Shown: piece after piece, positions 45,151 through 53,579 of the stretch
Layout: every line of letters starts with the position of its first letter
How positions within the stretch are numbered: the stretch's first letter is position 1
Source: Magnetospirillum aberrantis SpK
Lineage (GTDB): Bacteria > Pseudomonadota > Alphaproteobacteria > Rhodospirillales > Magnetospirillaceae
Direction of reading: 5' to 3'
Assembly: GCF_011022235.1 (NCBI RefSeq)
Contig: NZ_JAAIYP010000039.1
Span: 1 to 64,000 of the forward strand
DNA length: 64,000 bases
Notes under the pieces: model-generated
The model's database searches: none
Seen by the model: only the letters and a program-made list of their open reading frames with translations
What the model was told of the DNA's origin: nothing
Position numbers and translations under genes: made by a program

Positions 45151-47334
45151 ATGGGCGTCAATTGCTGTTCGCACCATTGTCATGACCACCAGCCCGAACA
45201 GCCTTCCGCGCCACCGCCCACCGGCCGCGGCACCTCGTTCCGGGTCACCGGCCTCGACTGCGCGGAAGAGGTCGCCATCCTCAAGGCCGAGGTTGGGCCG
45301 CTGGTCGGCGGGGGCGACAACCTGGCTTTCGACGTGCTCAACGGCCGCATGGTGGTGTTGGCCGACACGGTGGACAGCGGGGCCGTCCTCGCCGCGGTGG
45401 CGCGAACCGGCATGAAGGCGGTGCCGTGGTCGTCCGACGATCCCGGCCACGACCAGGACCGACGGCGCAAGCTTCAGGCGGTGCTGGCGGCGGCCAGCGG
45501 TCTGGCGACCGGCCTTGGCGCGCTGGCTGACAGCCTGGGCTCCGGGCCATGGGTGCCCCACACGGCGCTGGGCGCCGCCATCCTGATCGGATTGTGGGTG
45601 GTGCTGCCCAAGGCGTGGCTGGCGGTGCGGCGGTTGCGCCCGGACATGAATTTGCTGATGTGCGTGGCGGTTTTGGGCGCGGTCGCCCTGGGCGACTGGC
45701 TCGAGGCGGCCACCGTGTCGTTCCTGTTCGCCCTGTCGCTGGCGCTGGAAAGCTGGAGCGCCGGCCGGGCGCGCCGCGCCATCGCCGCCCTGATGGATCT
45801 GAGCCCGCCCACCGCGCGCGTGCGCCAACCCGATGGCGGCGAAGTCGAAATGGCCCCCGAACAGGTGCCGGTGGCGGCGGTGTTCGTCATCCACCCCGGC
45901 GAGCGCATCCCGCTGGATGGGCGCGTGTTGTCCGGCGAAAGCGCCGTCGATCAAGCCCCCATCACCGGTGAAAGCGTTCCGGTCGCCAAAATGCCGGGCG
46001 CCGAATTGTTCGCCGGCACCATCAACGGCGACGGCGTGCTGGTGGCGGAAAGCACCAGGGCCGCCGACGACACCACCTTGGCCCGCGTCACGCGGTTGGT
46101 GAGCGAGGCGCAATCCCGCCGCTCCGCCACCGAACGCTGGGTGGACCGCTTCGCCGCCACTTATACCCCTGTCGTCATGATCCTTGCCCTCGCCGTCGCG
46201 GCCCTGCCGCCCCTGACGCTGGGGGGGATGTGGGAGGAATGGGTCTACCGCGCGCTGGTGTTGCTGGTGATCGCCTGCCCGTGCGCGCTGGTGATCTCGA
46301 CCCCGGTCACCGTGGTCGCGGCCATGGCCGCCGCGGCACGGGCCGGCGTCCTGGTCAAGGGCGGCGAACACCTGGAAACCCCGGCACGGCTGAAGGTCGT
46401 GGCCTTCGACAAGACCGGCACCGTCACCGAAGGAAAGTTGGCGGTGGAAAAGGTGGTCCCGCTCAACGGCCATGACGAGGCGGCGCTTTTGGCCCGCGCC
46501 GCGGCGTTGGAGGCACGCGGCTCCCACCCGATCGCCCGCGCCATCCTGGCCCACGCCGCCGCACGGGGCGTGGCGCCGGCCCCGGCCGAAGCGGTGCGGG
46601 CACTTCCCGGCAAGGGTGCCGTCGGAACCATCGACGGCCGCGCCTATTGGCTGGGATCGCACCGCTACCTTGAAGAACGGGGCGAGGAAACGCCCGAGCT
46701 CCACGCCCTGGCGACGGAATTGGAAACGGAGGGCCATACCGTGGTGGTGATCGGTTCCGACCGCCACGTCTGCGGTCTGGTTGCCCTGTCCGACAGAATC
46801 CGCCCCGAGGCCAAGGCCGCCCTGGCCGCCCTGCGCCGGGCCGGCATCGAACGGCTGGTGATGCTGACCGGCGACAACCGTGCCACCGCCGAACGCATCG
46901 CCGCCAGCCTGGACATCGACGAAGTGCGGGCGGAACTGCTGCCCGAGGACAAGGTCGCGGCGGTGCAGGACCTGGTCGCCCGTCACGGCACGGTCGCCAT
47001 GGTCGGCGACGGGGTCAACGACGCCCCGGCCATGGTCAAGGCGTCGCTGGCGATCGCCATGGGCGCCGCCGGCACCGATACCGCCATCGAAACCGCCGAC
47101 CTGGCGCTGATGTCGGACGACCTGGGCCGGCTGGGCTGGCTGGTCGGGCATTCCCGACGCATGCGCCGCGTCCTGTTCCAGAACATCGGCTTCGCACTTG
47201 GCGTCAAGGCGGTGTTCACCGGACTGGCCTTCGTCGGCGTCGCCACCTTGTGGGGGGCCATCGCCGCCGACATGGGGGCGTCGTTGCTGGTGGTGTTCAA
47301 CGGTCTGCGTATGTTGCGTCGCGGCGGATATTGA
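45151..47334 (+). CDS. zntA: Zn/Cd/Pb-exporting P1B-type ATPase
   Basis: 727-aa heavy-metal efflux ATPase. A Cys/His-rich start (CCSHHCHDH, residues 5-13) precedes a metal-binding domain whose motif is GLDCAEE in place of GMxCxxC. The membrane CPC motif is at 376-378 (IACPCALVIST), the phosphorylated Asp at 420 (DKTGTVTEG), the HP signature in GSHPIARA, then GDGVNDAPA and the last-helix Asp in DMGASLLVVFNGLRML, typical of ZntA. A MerR regulator and operator stand upstream. ATG with GGGAGC site. Confidence 0.92.
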   Translation: MGVNCCSHHCHDHQPEQPSAPPPTGRGTSFRVTGLDCAEEVAILKAEVGPLVGGGDNLAFDVLNGRMVVLADTVDSGAVLAAVARTGMKAVPWSSDDPGHDQDRRRKLQAVLAAASGLATGLGALADSLGSGPWVPHTALGAAILIGLWVVLPKAWLAVRRLRPDMNLLMCVAVLGAVALGDWLEAATVSFLFALSLALESWSAGRARRAIAALMDLSPPTARVRQPDGGEVEMAPEQVPVAAVFVIHPGERIPLDGRVLSGESAVDQAPITGESVPVAKMPGAELFAGTINGDGVLVAESTRAADDTTLARVTRLVSEAQSRRSATERWVDRFAATYTPVVMILALAVAALPPLTLGGMWEEWVYRALVLLVIACPCALVISTPVTVVAAMAAAARAGVLVKGGEHLETPARLKVVAFDKTGTVTEGKLAVEKVVPLNGHDEAALLARAAALEARGSHPIARAILAHAAARGVAPAPAEAVRALPGKGAVGTIDGRAYWLGSHRYLEERGEETPELHALATELETEGHTVVVIGSDRHVCGLVALSDRIRPEAKAALAALRRAGIERLVMLTGDNRATAERIAASLDIDEVRAELLPEDKVAAVQDLVARHGTVAMVGDGVNDAPAMVKASLAIAMGAAGTDTAIETADLALMSDDLGRLGWLVGHSRRMRRVLFQNIGFALGVKAVFTGLAFVGVATLWGAIAADMGASLLVVFNGLRMLRRGGY

Positions 47335-47460
47335 CCCACATCACCTGCGTTGGCTGTCGCAACGCACAACCAAAGAGGGATGCATTCACACTTTGTTTTA
47401 GACTGACGCCCCGTTCTATGCATGAATGCGGCCGAAGCCTTTGCCGGAGGGGGGCCGGGC

Positions 47461-50400
47461 ATGTCGTTCAGGATCAAATTCCAGGTCAGCATCGTCACCG
47501 CCATATTGCTGATCATCGCGGCCATGACCGGCGCCACGCTGATCAGCGTCTACGTCGCCACCACCCGAACCGCCCACCAGACCGCCGAACACTTCTTCGC
47601 CCAGGTGGCGCAAAGCGCCCGCGCCCGCATCGACCGTCAGGTGGGACAGACGCTGTTGCTGGCCGACCTCGGCTCGGTCCAGGCCGGCATGGACGGCGTC
47701 ACCGGCAACGGGCTGTCCTCGCCGGCGCTTCCGTTCCTGTTCAACGCCCTGACCCGCGAACAGGCGCTTTATTCCCTCTATTACGGCTTTGCCGACGGCG
47801 ACTTTCTTCAGGTGATCGCCACACGCGGCGACCGTCGCATCATCGATGCCCACCAAGCCCCCCCCGACACCGCCTGGATCGTGCGCGCGATTGTCGGTCA
47901 GGGAGAGGCCCGCACGCAAAACTGGACGTTCCTGAACGACGGCCGGGCGACCATCGCCAGCCGGGCCGAACCCCGCCCCGCCTTCGACCCCCGCCTGCGC
48001 CCATGGTATGGCGCCGCCCTGGCGTCCGGGGACAGCCAGTTGTCGGCCGCCTATGTATTCAACTCGCTCAAGCAACCGGGCCTGACCGCGTCGCACCAAC
48101 TGCCGGACGGCAAGGGCGCGTTCGGCGTCGACATCACCTTGTCCGGCCTGGGCGCCTTCGTCGCCGGGCAATACATCTCCGAACATGGCGGCATGGTGCT
48201 GTACGACGACGGCTTGCGCATGCTGGCGCTCAGCCCGAATCTCGGCGTCTTGAACGAACCGTTAGCCCCGCTTCAGGAAATGGCCGACCCCCTGCTTCGC
48301 ACGGTGGCCGCCATGGGCACCCCGGACCAGCCCGACATGCGGGCGGTGGAACGCGACGACCGCTCGCTTCTGTTGCATCGCGACCGCTGGCAAAATGCCA
48401 GCGGCGGCGGCATCACCATCGCCGTGATCGCCCCGGCCGACGATTTCGGCAAACACATCCAGGCCATGCGCAGCCAGATTCTGGCGCTGGCGCTGGCCAG
48501 CCTGATCGTGCTGGTTCCGGCCGCCATGCTGTTCTCGAAAGGCATGGCCAACGCGGTGCGCGCCCTGGTCGCCGATGCCGAACGGGTCCGCCACCTGGAC
48601 TTCCACGAAGCCCGGCCGGTGCGCTCGCGCATTGTCGAATTCGACGAACTGGGCCAATCCTTCGGATTGATGAAAGAAACCTTGGCCGTCCGCAAACAGC
48701 AACTGGAGCAGACCCAGGACAAGCTGGCCCGCCTGATCGACCTGGGCATCGCCATGTCGGCCGAACGCGACAGCAACCGGCTGATGGAAATGGTGCTGTT
48801 GGGCGCCAAGGAACTGACCAACGCCGATGGCGGCACCCTTTACATCCGTGGCGACGACGACCGGCTGCATTTCCAGATCCTGCGCAACGACACGCTGAAC
48901 GTGGCGTTGGGCGGCACCTCCGGCAACGCCGTGACCATCCCGCCGGTGCCGATGTTCGACGATGAAGGGCACGCCAACCATCGCAACGTGGTCAGCCACG
49001 CCGTGCACGAACAGGTGACGGTGACCATCGCCGACGCTTACGATTCCAACACCTTCGATTTTTCCGGCACCCGCGTGTTCGACGAACGCAACGGCTATCG
49101 CTCCAAGTCGTTCATGACGGTGCCGTTGAAGCCGCGCGGCGGCGACGTCATCGGCGCGCTGCAACTGATCAACGCCAGACAGCCGGGATCGGACGAGGTC
49201 ATCGCGTTCTCGCCCGAGATTCAGCGCTTCATCGAGGCCCTGGCCGCCCAGGCGGCAACCGCCCTTTACAACCGCGAACTGCTGACGGCGCAGGAACGGT
49301 TGATGGATTCCATGATCCAACTGATCGCCGGCGCCATCGACGCGAAAAGCCCCTATACCGGCGGCCATTGCGAACGCGTGCCCGAACTGGCGCTGATGCT
49401 GGCCGAGGAGGCCACCCGCCAGACCGCCGGCCCGCTAGCTGCTTTCCGCTTCGAAACCCCCGAGCAATGGCGCGAGTTCCGAATCGGCGCCTGGCTGCAC
49501 GATTGCGGCAAGGTGGTGACGCCCGAATACATCGTCGACAAGGCGACCAAGCTGGAAACCATCTACAACCGCATCCACGAAGTGCGCATGCGCTTCGAGG
49601 TGCTGTTGCGCGACGCAGCCATCGAACGGCTCGAGGCGGTGGCGGCCGGCGCCGACGCGGCGGCCACCGACACAGCGTTCGAGGCGCGCAAGGCGCAGTT
49701 GATGGACGATTTCGCCTTCGTCGCCGAATGCAACGTCGGCAGCGAGTTCTTCGCCCCGGAAAAGGTCGAACGCCTGAAGCAGATCGCCGCGCAAACCTGG
49801 AAGCGTCATTTCGACGACCGTCTGGGCCTCGCGCACGAAGAACTCAAGCGCTACGCCGCCCATCCCCCGGCGCCATTGCCCGCCACCGAGCCGCTGTTGT
49901 CGGACAAACCCTGGCACGTCATCGCCCGCGACGGCGGCATCAACCGCGCCTACACCGATCTCGGCTTCAAGGTGCCGGTGCCCGAGAACCTCTATAATCT
50001 GGGCGAAATCTACAACCTGTCCATCAGCCGCGGCACCTTGACCGTCGAGGACCATTTCAAGATCAAGGAACACATCATGCAGACCATCGCCATGCTCGAG
50101 CGTCTGCCGTTCCCCAAGCATCTGAAGCGCGTTCCCGAATATGCCGGCACCCACCACGAGGCGTTGGCCGGCACCGGTTATCCCCGTGCGCTGACCGCCA
50201 AGGAACTGTCCGTGCCCGCCCGCATCATGGCCATCGCCGACATTTTCGAGGCGTTGACCGCCTCCGATCGTCCCTACAAGAAGGCCAAGACCTTGTCGGA
50301 ATCGGTCAAGATCCTGTCGTTCTTCAAGAAAGACGGGCACATCGACCCCGACCTGTTCGACCTGTTCCTGACCTCGGGCGTCTATCGCGACTACGCCGAA

Positions 50401-50463
50401 CGCTTCTTGCTGCCCGACCAGATCGACGACGTGGACGTCGCCGCCTATGTGGGGGTCCGCTGA
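47461..50463 (+). CDS. dCache-HAMP-GAF-HD-GYP protein, unusual HD-GYP spacing
   Basis: 1000-aa membrane protein, probably a cyclic-di-GMP phosphodiesterase or related HD hydrolase. Two membrane segments (about residues 5-30 and 340-365) enclose a periplasmic Cache-like sensor. Then come a HAMP-like linker, a GAF domain (about 440-600) and the HD-GYP part. The HD pair is at 680-681 (HDCGK) and HHE with GTGYP begins at 897-898. The gap of about 217 residues is much larger than the 60-70 usual in HD-GYP domains. An insertion of about 150 residues lies between. ATG at 47461 has GGAGG; one at 47422 has no ribosome site. Confidence 0.85.
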   Translation: MSFRIKFQVSIVTAILLIIAAMTGATLISVYVATTRTAHQTAEHFFAQVAQSARARIDRQVGQTLLLADLGSVQAGMDGVTGNGLSSPALPFLFNALTREQALYSLYYGFADGDFLQVIATRGDRRIIDAHQAPPDTAWIVRAIVGQGEARTQNWTFLNDGRATIASRAEPRPAFDPRLRPWYGAALASGDSQLSAAYVFNSLKQPGLTASHQLPDGKGAFGVDITLSGLGAFVAGQYISEHGGMVLYDDGLRMLALSPNLGVLNEPLAPLQEMADPLLRTVAAMGTPDQPDMRAVERDDRSLLLHRDRWQNASGGGITIAVIAPADDFGKHIQAMRSQILALALASLIVLVPAAMLFSKGMANAVRALVADAERVRHLDFHEARPVRSRIVEFDELGQSFGLMKETLAVRKQQLEQTQDKLARLIDLGIAMSAERDSNRLMEMVLLGAKELTNADGGTLYIRGDDDRLHFQILRNDTLNVALGGTSGNAVTIPPVPMFDDEGHANHRNVVSHAVHEQVTVTIADAYDSNTFDFSGTRVFDERNGYRSKSFMTVPLKPRGGDVIGALQLINARQPGSDEVIAFSPEIQRFIEALAAQAATALYNRELLTAQERLMDSMIQLIAGAIDAKSPYTGGHCERVPELALMLAEEATRQTAGPLAAFRFETPEQWREFRIGAWLHDCGKVVTPEYIVDKATKLETIYNRIHEVRMRFEVLLRDAAIERLEAVAAGADAAATDTAFEARKAQLMDDFAFVAECNVGSEFFAPEKVERLKQIAAQTWKRHFDDRLGLAHEELKRYAAHPPAPLPATEPLLSDKPWHVIARDGGINRAYTDLGFKVPVPENLYNLGEIYNLSISRGTLTVEDHFKIKEHIMQTIAMLERLPFPKHLKRVPEYAGTHHEALAGTGYPRALTAKELSVPARIMAIADIFEALTASDRPYKKAKTLSESVKILSFFKKDGHIDPDLFDLFLTSGVYRDYAERFLLPDQIDDVDVAAYVGVR

Positions 50464-50920
50464 CGGGCGCCCACAAAACGGGCAAGAAACATTCGCCAGG
50501 ACTCGCCTAATTTCTGCGCAATAAAAAGAACACATTGCGGCGGCATCTTTTTGTGCAACGCAGCACTTTCGCTGCTCATTCGCAGTGCAGCAAAGAGATG
50601 GTCAGAAAATAGACATATTTCTTTTGGCGCAATGCAGTCATGCGCGATGTGCAGCGCATGACGACAACTTCTCTCATTTCCCCAGCCGTCACGCCATCGC
50701 CAGTGGAAAATGCCTACCCGAACAGGGGGGGTGAGGGCGAAAAAATCCTTTTTTCCAAAGGTTTTCCCCGATGTTTTTTGGGGACATCCGCGCATGTCCT
50801 TAGGTAACATGCGCGAACCCAAGGCTTGCGGAAGGGATGAAGCCGTCCGCGGCATGGGAGTTCGCCGTTTCCGACCTCTTGCGACACTCCGGTCCTACCC
50901 GGAGGGAGGATTCTTTCGCG
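50464..50920 (+). promoter_or_regulatory. Structured leader before apbE-rseC-rnf
   Basis: 457 bases, no gene. AT-richer than its surroundings, with three perfect hairpins: 50637-50662 (9-bp arms, 8-base loop), 50789-50815 (9-bp arms, 9-base loop) and 50887-50904 (6-bp arms). The last directly abuts the GGGAGGA ribosome site of apbE. A T-rich stretch with CCCC/GGGG arms (50766-50783) may form another. Function unknown; it must contain the rnf-operon promoter. Confidence 0.6.
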
Positions 50921-51913
50921 ATGACCGTGCAGATCACCCGCCGCCGCCTGATCACCGTGGCCGCCGCCGCCGCCGGCTTGCCGCTGATCCTGAAAGCGGG
51001 CGGCGCCCAGGCCCGCCTTGTGACGTGGGAGGGCACCACGCTGGGCGCGCCGTCCTCCATCAAGCTGGTGGCCACGGACGAGGGCAAGGCCCACGCCGCC
51101 ATCACCGCCGCCTTGGCCGAACTGGAACGGCTGGAAACCATCTTCAGCGTCTACCGCGCCGATTCGGCCATCTCGATTCTCAACCGCGAAGGACGCCTTT
51201 CGCAGGCGCCGGACGATTTCATCCGGTTGCTGTCCAAATCCCTGGACTTGGCTCGCGTCTCGGACGGCGCCTACGACCCCACGGTCCAGCCGGTGTGGCA
51301 AACCTATTTCCGCCACTTCACCAGCCCCAATCCCGCGGCCTCGGGCCCCGATGCCCGCGACCTTGACGCGGCGCTGTCGCTGGTGGGATGGCACGGCGTC
51401 GACATTTCCGGCGCCACCGTCGCCTTCGCCAAGCCGGGCATGGCGGTGACGCTGAATTCCGGTGCCCAGGGCTATATCACCGACAAGGTGACGGAGGTGC
51501 TGCGCGGACACGGTTTCGACCGCATGCTGGTGGACATGGGCGAACCCCGCGCGTTGTCCACCAAGCCCGACGGTTCCGCCTGGCGCATCGGTGTCGCCAA
51601 TCCGGCCGACCCCAGCCGCGCCGTCGCCGAATTGTCGCTGGTCGACCAAGCTGTCTCCACTTCGGGCGGCTATGGCACCTTGTTCGACGATGCGGGCCGC
51701 TTCACCCACCTGATCGACCCGCGCACCGGGCGCACCGCGCCGGCGTTGTTGGGCGTTTCGGTGGTGGCCGACACCGCCACCCGCGCCGATGGCTTGTCCA
51801 CCGCGCTGTTGCTGGCCGCCCCCGACCGCCGCGCCCACATCCTGCGCGCCGCCGGCGGCAGTCTGGCGCTGACGGTGACCCCGGACGGCGTCGCCGAACG
51901 CATCGAGGCCTGA
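50921..51913 (+). CDS. apbE: FAD:protein FMN transferase ApbE
   Basis: 330-aa periplasmic flavinyltransferase that attaches FMN to threonines of RnfD and RnfG. Twin-arginine signal (TRRRLITVAAAAAGLPL). Family features: the FSVYRADSAISILNR segment, SDGAYDPTVQPVW, LNSGAQGYITDKV, STSGGYGTLF, HLIDPRTGR and TRADGLSTALL. The usual DLGGIAKG reads LNSGAQG, a modest deviation. It is first in an operon that encodes its two substrates. ATG has GGAGG at slightly long spacing. Confidence 0.9.
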   Translation: MTVQITRRRLITVAAAAAGLPLILKAGGAQARLVTWEGTTLGAPSSIKLVATDEGKAHAAITAALAELERLETIFSVYRADSAISILNREGRLSQAPDDFIRLLSKSLDLARVSDGAYDPTVQPVWQTYFRHFTSPNPAASGPDARDLDAALSLVGWHGVDISGATVAFAKPGMAVTLNSGAQGYITDKVTEVLRGHGFDRMLVDMGEPRALSTKPDGSAWRIGVANPADPSRAVAELSLVDQAVSTSGGYGTLFDDAGRFTHLIDPRTGRTAPALLGVSVVADTATRADGLSTALLLAAPDRRAHILRAAGGSLALTVTPDGVAERIEA

Positions 51914-51921
51914 GGCAGGAA

Positions 51922-52419
51922 ATGTCGCCGTCCGGCCAACCCTTTCCCGAGGATCGCGACGTTGTCGAAAGCGTCGTCCGCGTCATCGACGTGGACGGCG
52001 ACGTCGTCTGGCTGGAACCGGAACAGACCTCGGCCTGCGGCTCATGCCACGCCTCGGCCGCCTGTGGCGCCAAACCGGGCAGCGCCCGGCTGGTGGCGCG
52101 GCGGTTCACCTTGCCCAACGACCACGACTTCCAGGTGGGAGAGCGCATCGTCGTCGGCGTCGCCGAGCAATCGGTGCGCCGCGCCGCACTGACCGCCTAT
52201 GGCATCCCGCTGGCAACCATGCTGGTGTCGGGCGTCACCGTCCAGAAAATGGGCGGCGGCGACCTGGGCGCGGCGGTCGCCACCCTGGGCGGTCTGGCCC
52301 TCGGCATCGGCATCGTCCATCTGCAATCGTCGCGCCTGTCGAAGCGCGTCGAGTACACGCCCCATTACCTGCGCCGCGCTTCCGGCATCGACGCCGCGTG
52401 CGGACTGGACCGCTCTTAG
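51922..52419 (+). CDS. rseC: RseC/SoxR-reducing-system protein
   Basis: 165-aa RseC-family membrane protein. The N-terminal cytoplasmic part has a Cys cluster (SACGSCHASAACG, near residues 38-50), followed by two membrane segments (about 88-130). In E. coli RseC belongs to the Rsx (Rnf-like) system that keeps SoxR reduced. The same proteins accompany Rnf in other bacteria. It starts 8 bases after apbE and ends 13 bases before rnfA. Confidence 0.85.
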   Translation: MSPSGQPFPEDRDVVESVVRVIDVDGDVVWLEPEQTSACGSCHASAACGAKPGSARLVARRFTLPNDHDFQVGERIVVGVAEQSVRRAALTAYGIPLATMLVSGVTVQKMGGGDLGAAVATLGGLALGIGIVHLQSSRLSKRVEYTPHYLRRASGIDAACGLDRS

Positions 52420-52432
52420 GGACCCAAGATCC

Positions 52433-53014
52433 ATGCAGGACATCATCCTTCTGATCGTCGGCGCGGCCCTGGTGAACAACGTCATCCTGGCGCGGTTCCT
52501 GGGCCTGTGTTCGTTCATGGGCGTGACCACGCGGGTGGATACCGCGCTCGGCATGGGCGCGGCCTGCACCTTCGTCATCACCATCTCCTCGATCGGCGAC
52601 TGGGCGATCGAACGATGGCTGCTGGAGCCATACGGGCTGGGCTATCTGCGCACGGTGGCGTTCATCCTGATCATCGCCTCGGCGGTGCAGTTGAACGAAG
52701 CCCTGTTCCGCCGCTACTCGCCCACCTTGTTCAAGCTGCTGGGCATCTATCTGCCGCTGATCACCACCAATTGCGCGGTGCTGGGCGTCTGTCTGCTGCT
52801 GGTCGAGGGACGCTACGGCTTCATGGATTCGGTGGTGTTCGCCTTCGCCTCGTCGGTGGGCTATTCGCTGGTGATGGTGCTGTTCGCCGGCCTGCGCGAG
52901 CGGGTGGCGCTCAACGACGTGCCGAGGCTGTTCGCCGGTCCGCCCATCGGCTTCATCACCGCCAGCCTGTTGGCGCTGGCTTTCATGGGCTTTTCCGGCA
53001 TGGGCGCCAAGTAG
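52433..53014 (+). CDS. rnfA: Rnf complex subunit RnfA
   Basis: 193-aa integral membrane subunit with six hydrophobic segments, paired with RnfE to hold a membrane-buried iron-sulfur centre. The cysteines of FLGLCSFMGV (about residue 25) and LITTNCAVLGVCLL (about 108) are its usual ligands. Length and N-terminus are standard. First of rnfABCDGEH. Confidence 0.95.
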   Translation: MQDIILLIVGAALVNNVILARFLGLCSFMGVTTRVDTALGMGAACTFVITISSIGDWAIERWLLEPYGLGYLRTVAFILIIASAVQLNEALFRRYSPTLFKLLGIYLPLITTNCAVLGVCLLLVEGRYGFMDSVVFAFASSVGYSLVMVLFAGLRERVALNDVPRLFAGPPIGFITASLLALAFMGFSGMGAK

Positions 53015-53026
53015 GAGACACGGAGA

Positions 53027-53566
53027 ATGTTGCTCGACGTTGGTTCGCTCACCGTGATCGGCGTGACGCTGGGCGGCTTGCTCGGTGTCGCCGCCAAGTT
53101 GCTGCATGTCGAGGAAGACCCCATCGAACATGAGTTGCTGGGCATGCTGCCCGGCTCGCAATGCGGTCAATGCGGCTATGTGGGCTGCGGCCAGTACGCC
53201 CATGCCCTGGCCCACGAACACGCCCCCGTCACCTTGTGCGCGCCGGGCGGCAAGACCACCGCCGAGACGCTGGCCAAGCGTCTGGGCGTCAAGGCCGACC
53301 TGTCCGAGCACGAGGACAAGGGCCCCGAATACGCGGTGATCGACGAGGATCTGTGCATCGGCTGCCTGCGTTGCATCGGCGAATGCACCTCCGACGCCAT
53401 CGTCGGATCGGTGAAACACGTCCACACCGTGATCGCCGACCAGTGCCATGGCTGCGCCAAGTGCTTCAAGATCTGCCCGACCGAGGCCATCCACATGTGC
53501 AAGGTTCCGGTGACGCTGGGCACCTGGCACTGGGACAAACCCCACACCGACGCCGCCACGCATTAA
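53027..53566 (+). CDS. rnfB: Rnf complex iron-sulfur subunit RnfB
   Basis: 179-aa subunit: one membrane segment (residues 5-25), a 4Fe-4S cluster in GSQCGQCGYVGCGQYA, then two ferredoxin-type 4Fe-4S motifs (CIGCLRCIGECTSDAI and CHGCAKCFKICPTEAI). It is the entry or exit site for ferredoxin electrons. It is short, like proteobacterial RnfB, and lacks the extra clusters of acetogen proteins. Confidence 0.95.
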   Translation: MLLDVGSLTVIGVTLGGLLGVAAKLLHVEEDPIEHELLGMLPGSQCGQCGYVGCGQYAHALAHEHAPVTLCAPGGKTTAETLAKRLGVKADLSEHEDKGPEYAVIDEDLCIGCLRCIGECTSDAIVGSVKHVHTVIADQCHGCAKCFKICPTEAIHMCKVPVTLGTWHWDKPHTDAATH

Positions 53567-53579
53567 GGAGCCATCGGCC

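Noticed and set aside
44620-47151. An 843-codon minus-strand open frame opposite the metal ATPase
   Set aside because: The ATPase on the plus strand has every catalytic motif; the opposite frame has none.
47346-47366. Terminator after the metal ATPase gene
   Set aside because: Only a 7-bp hairpin with a 7-base loop and no T-run; too weak to call.
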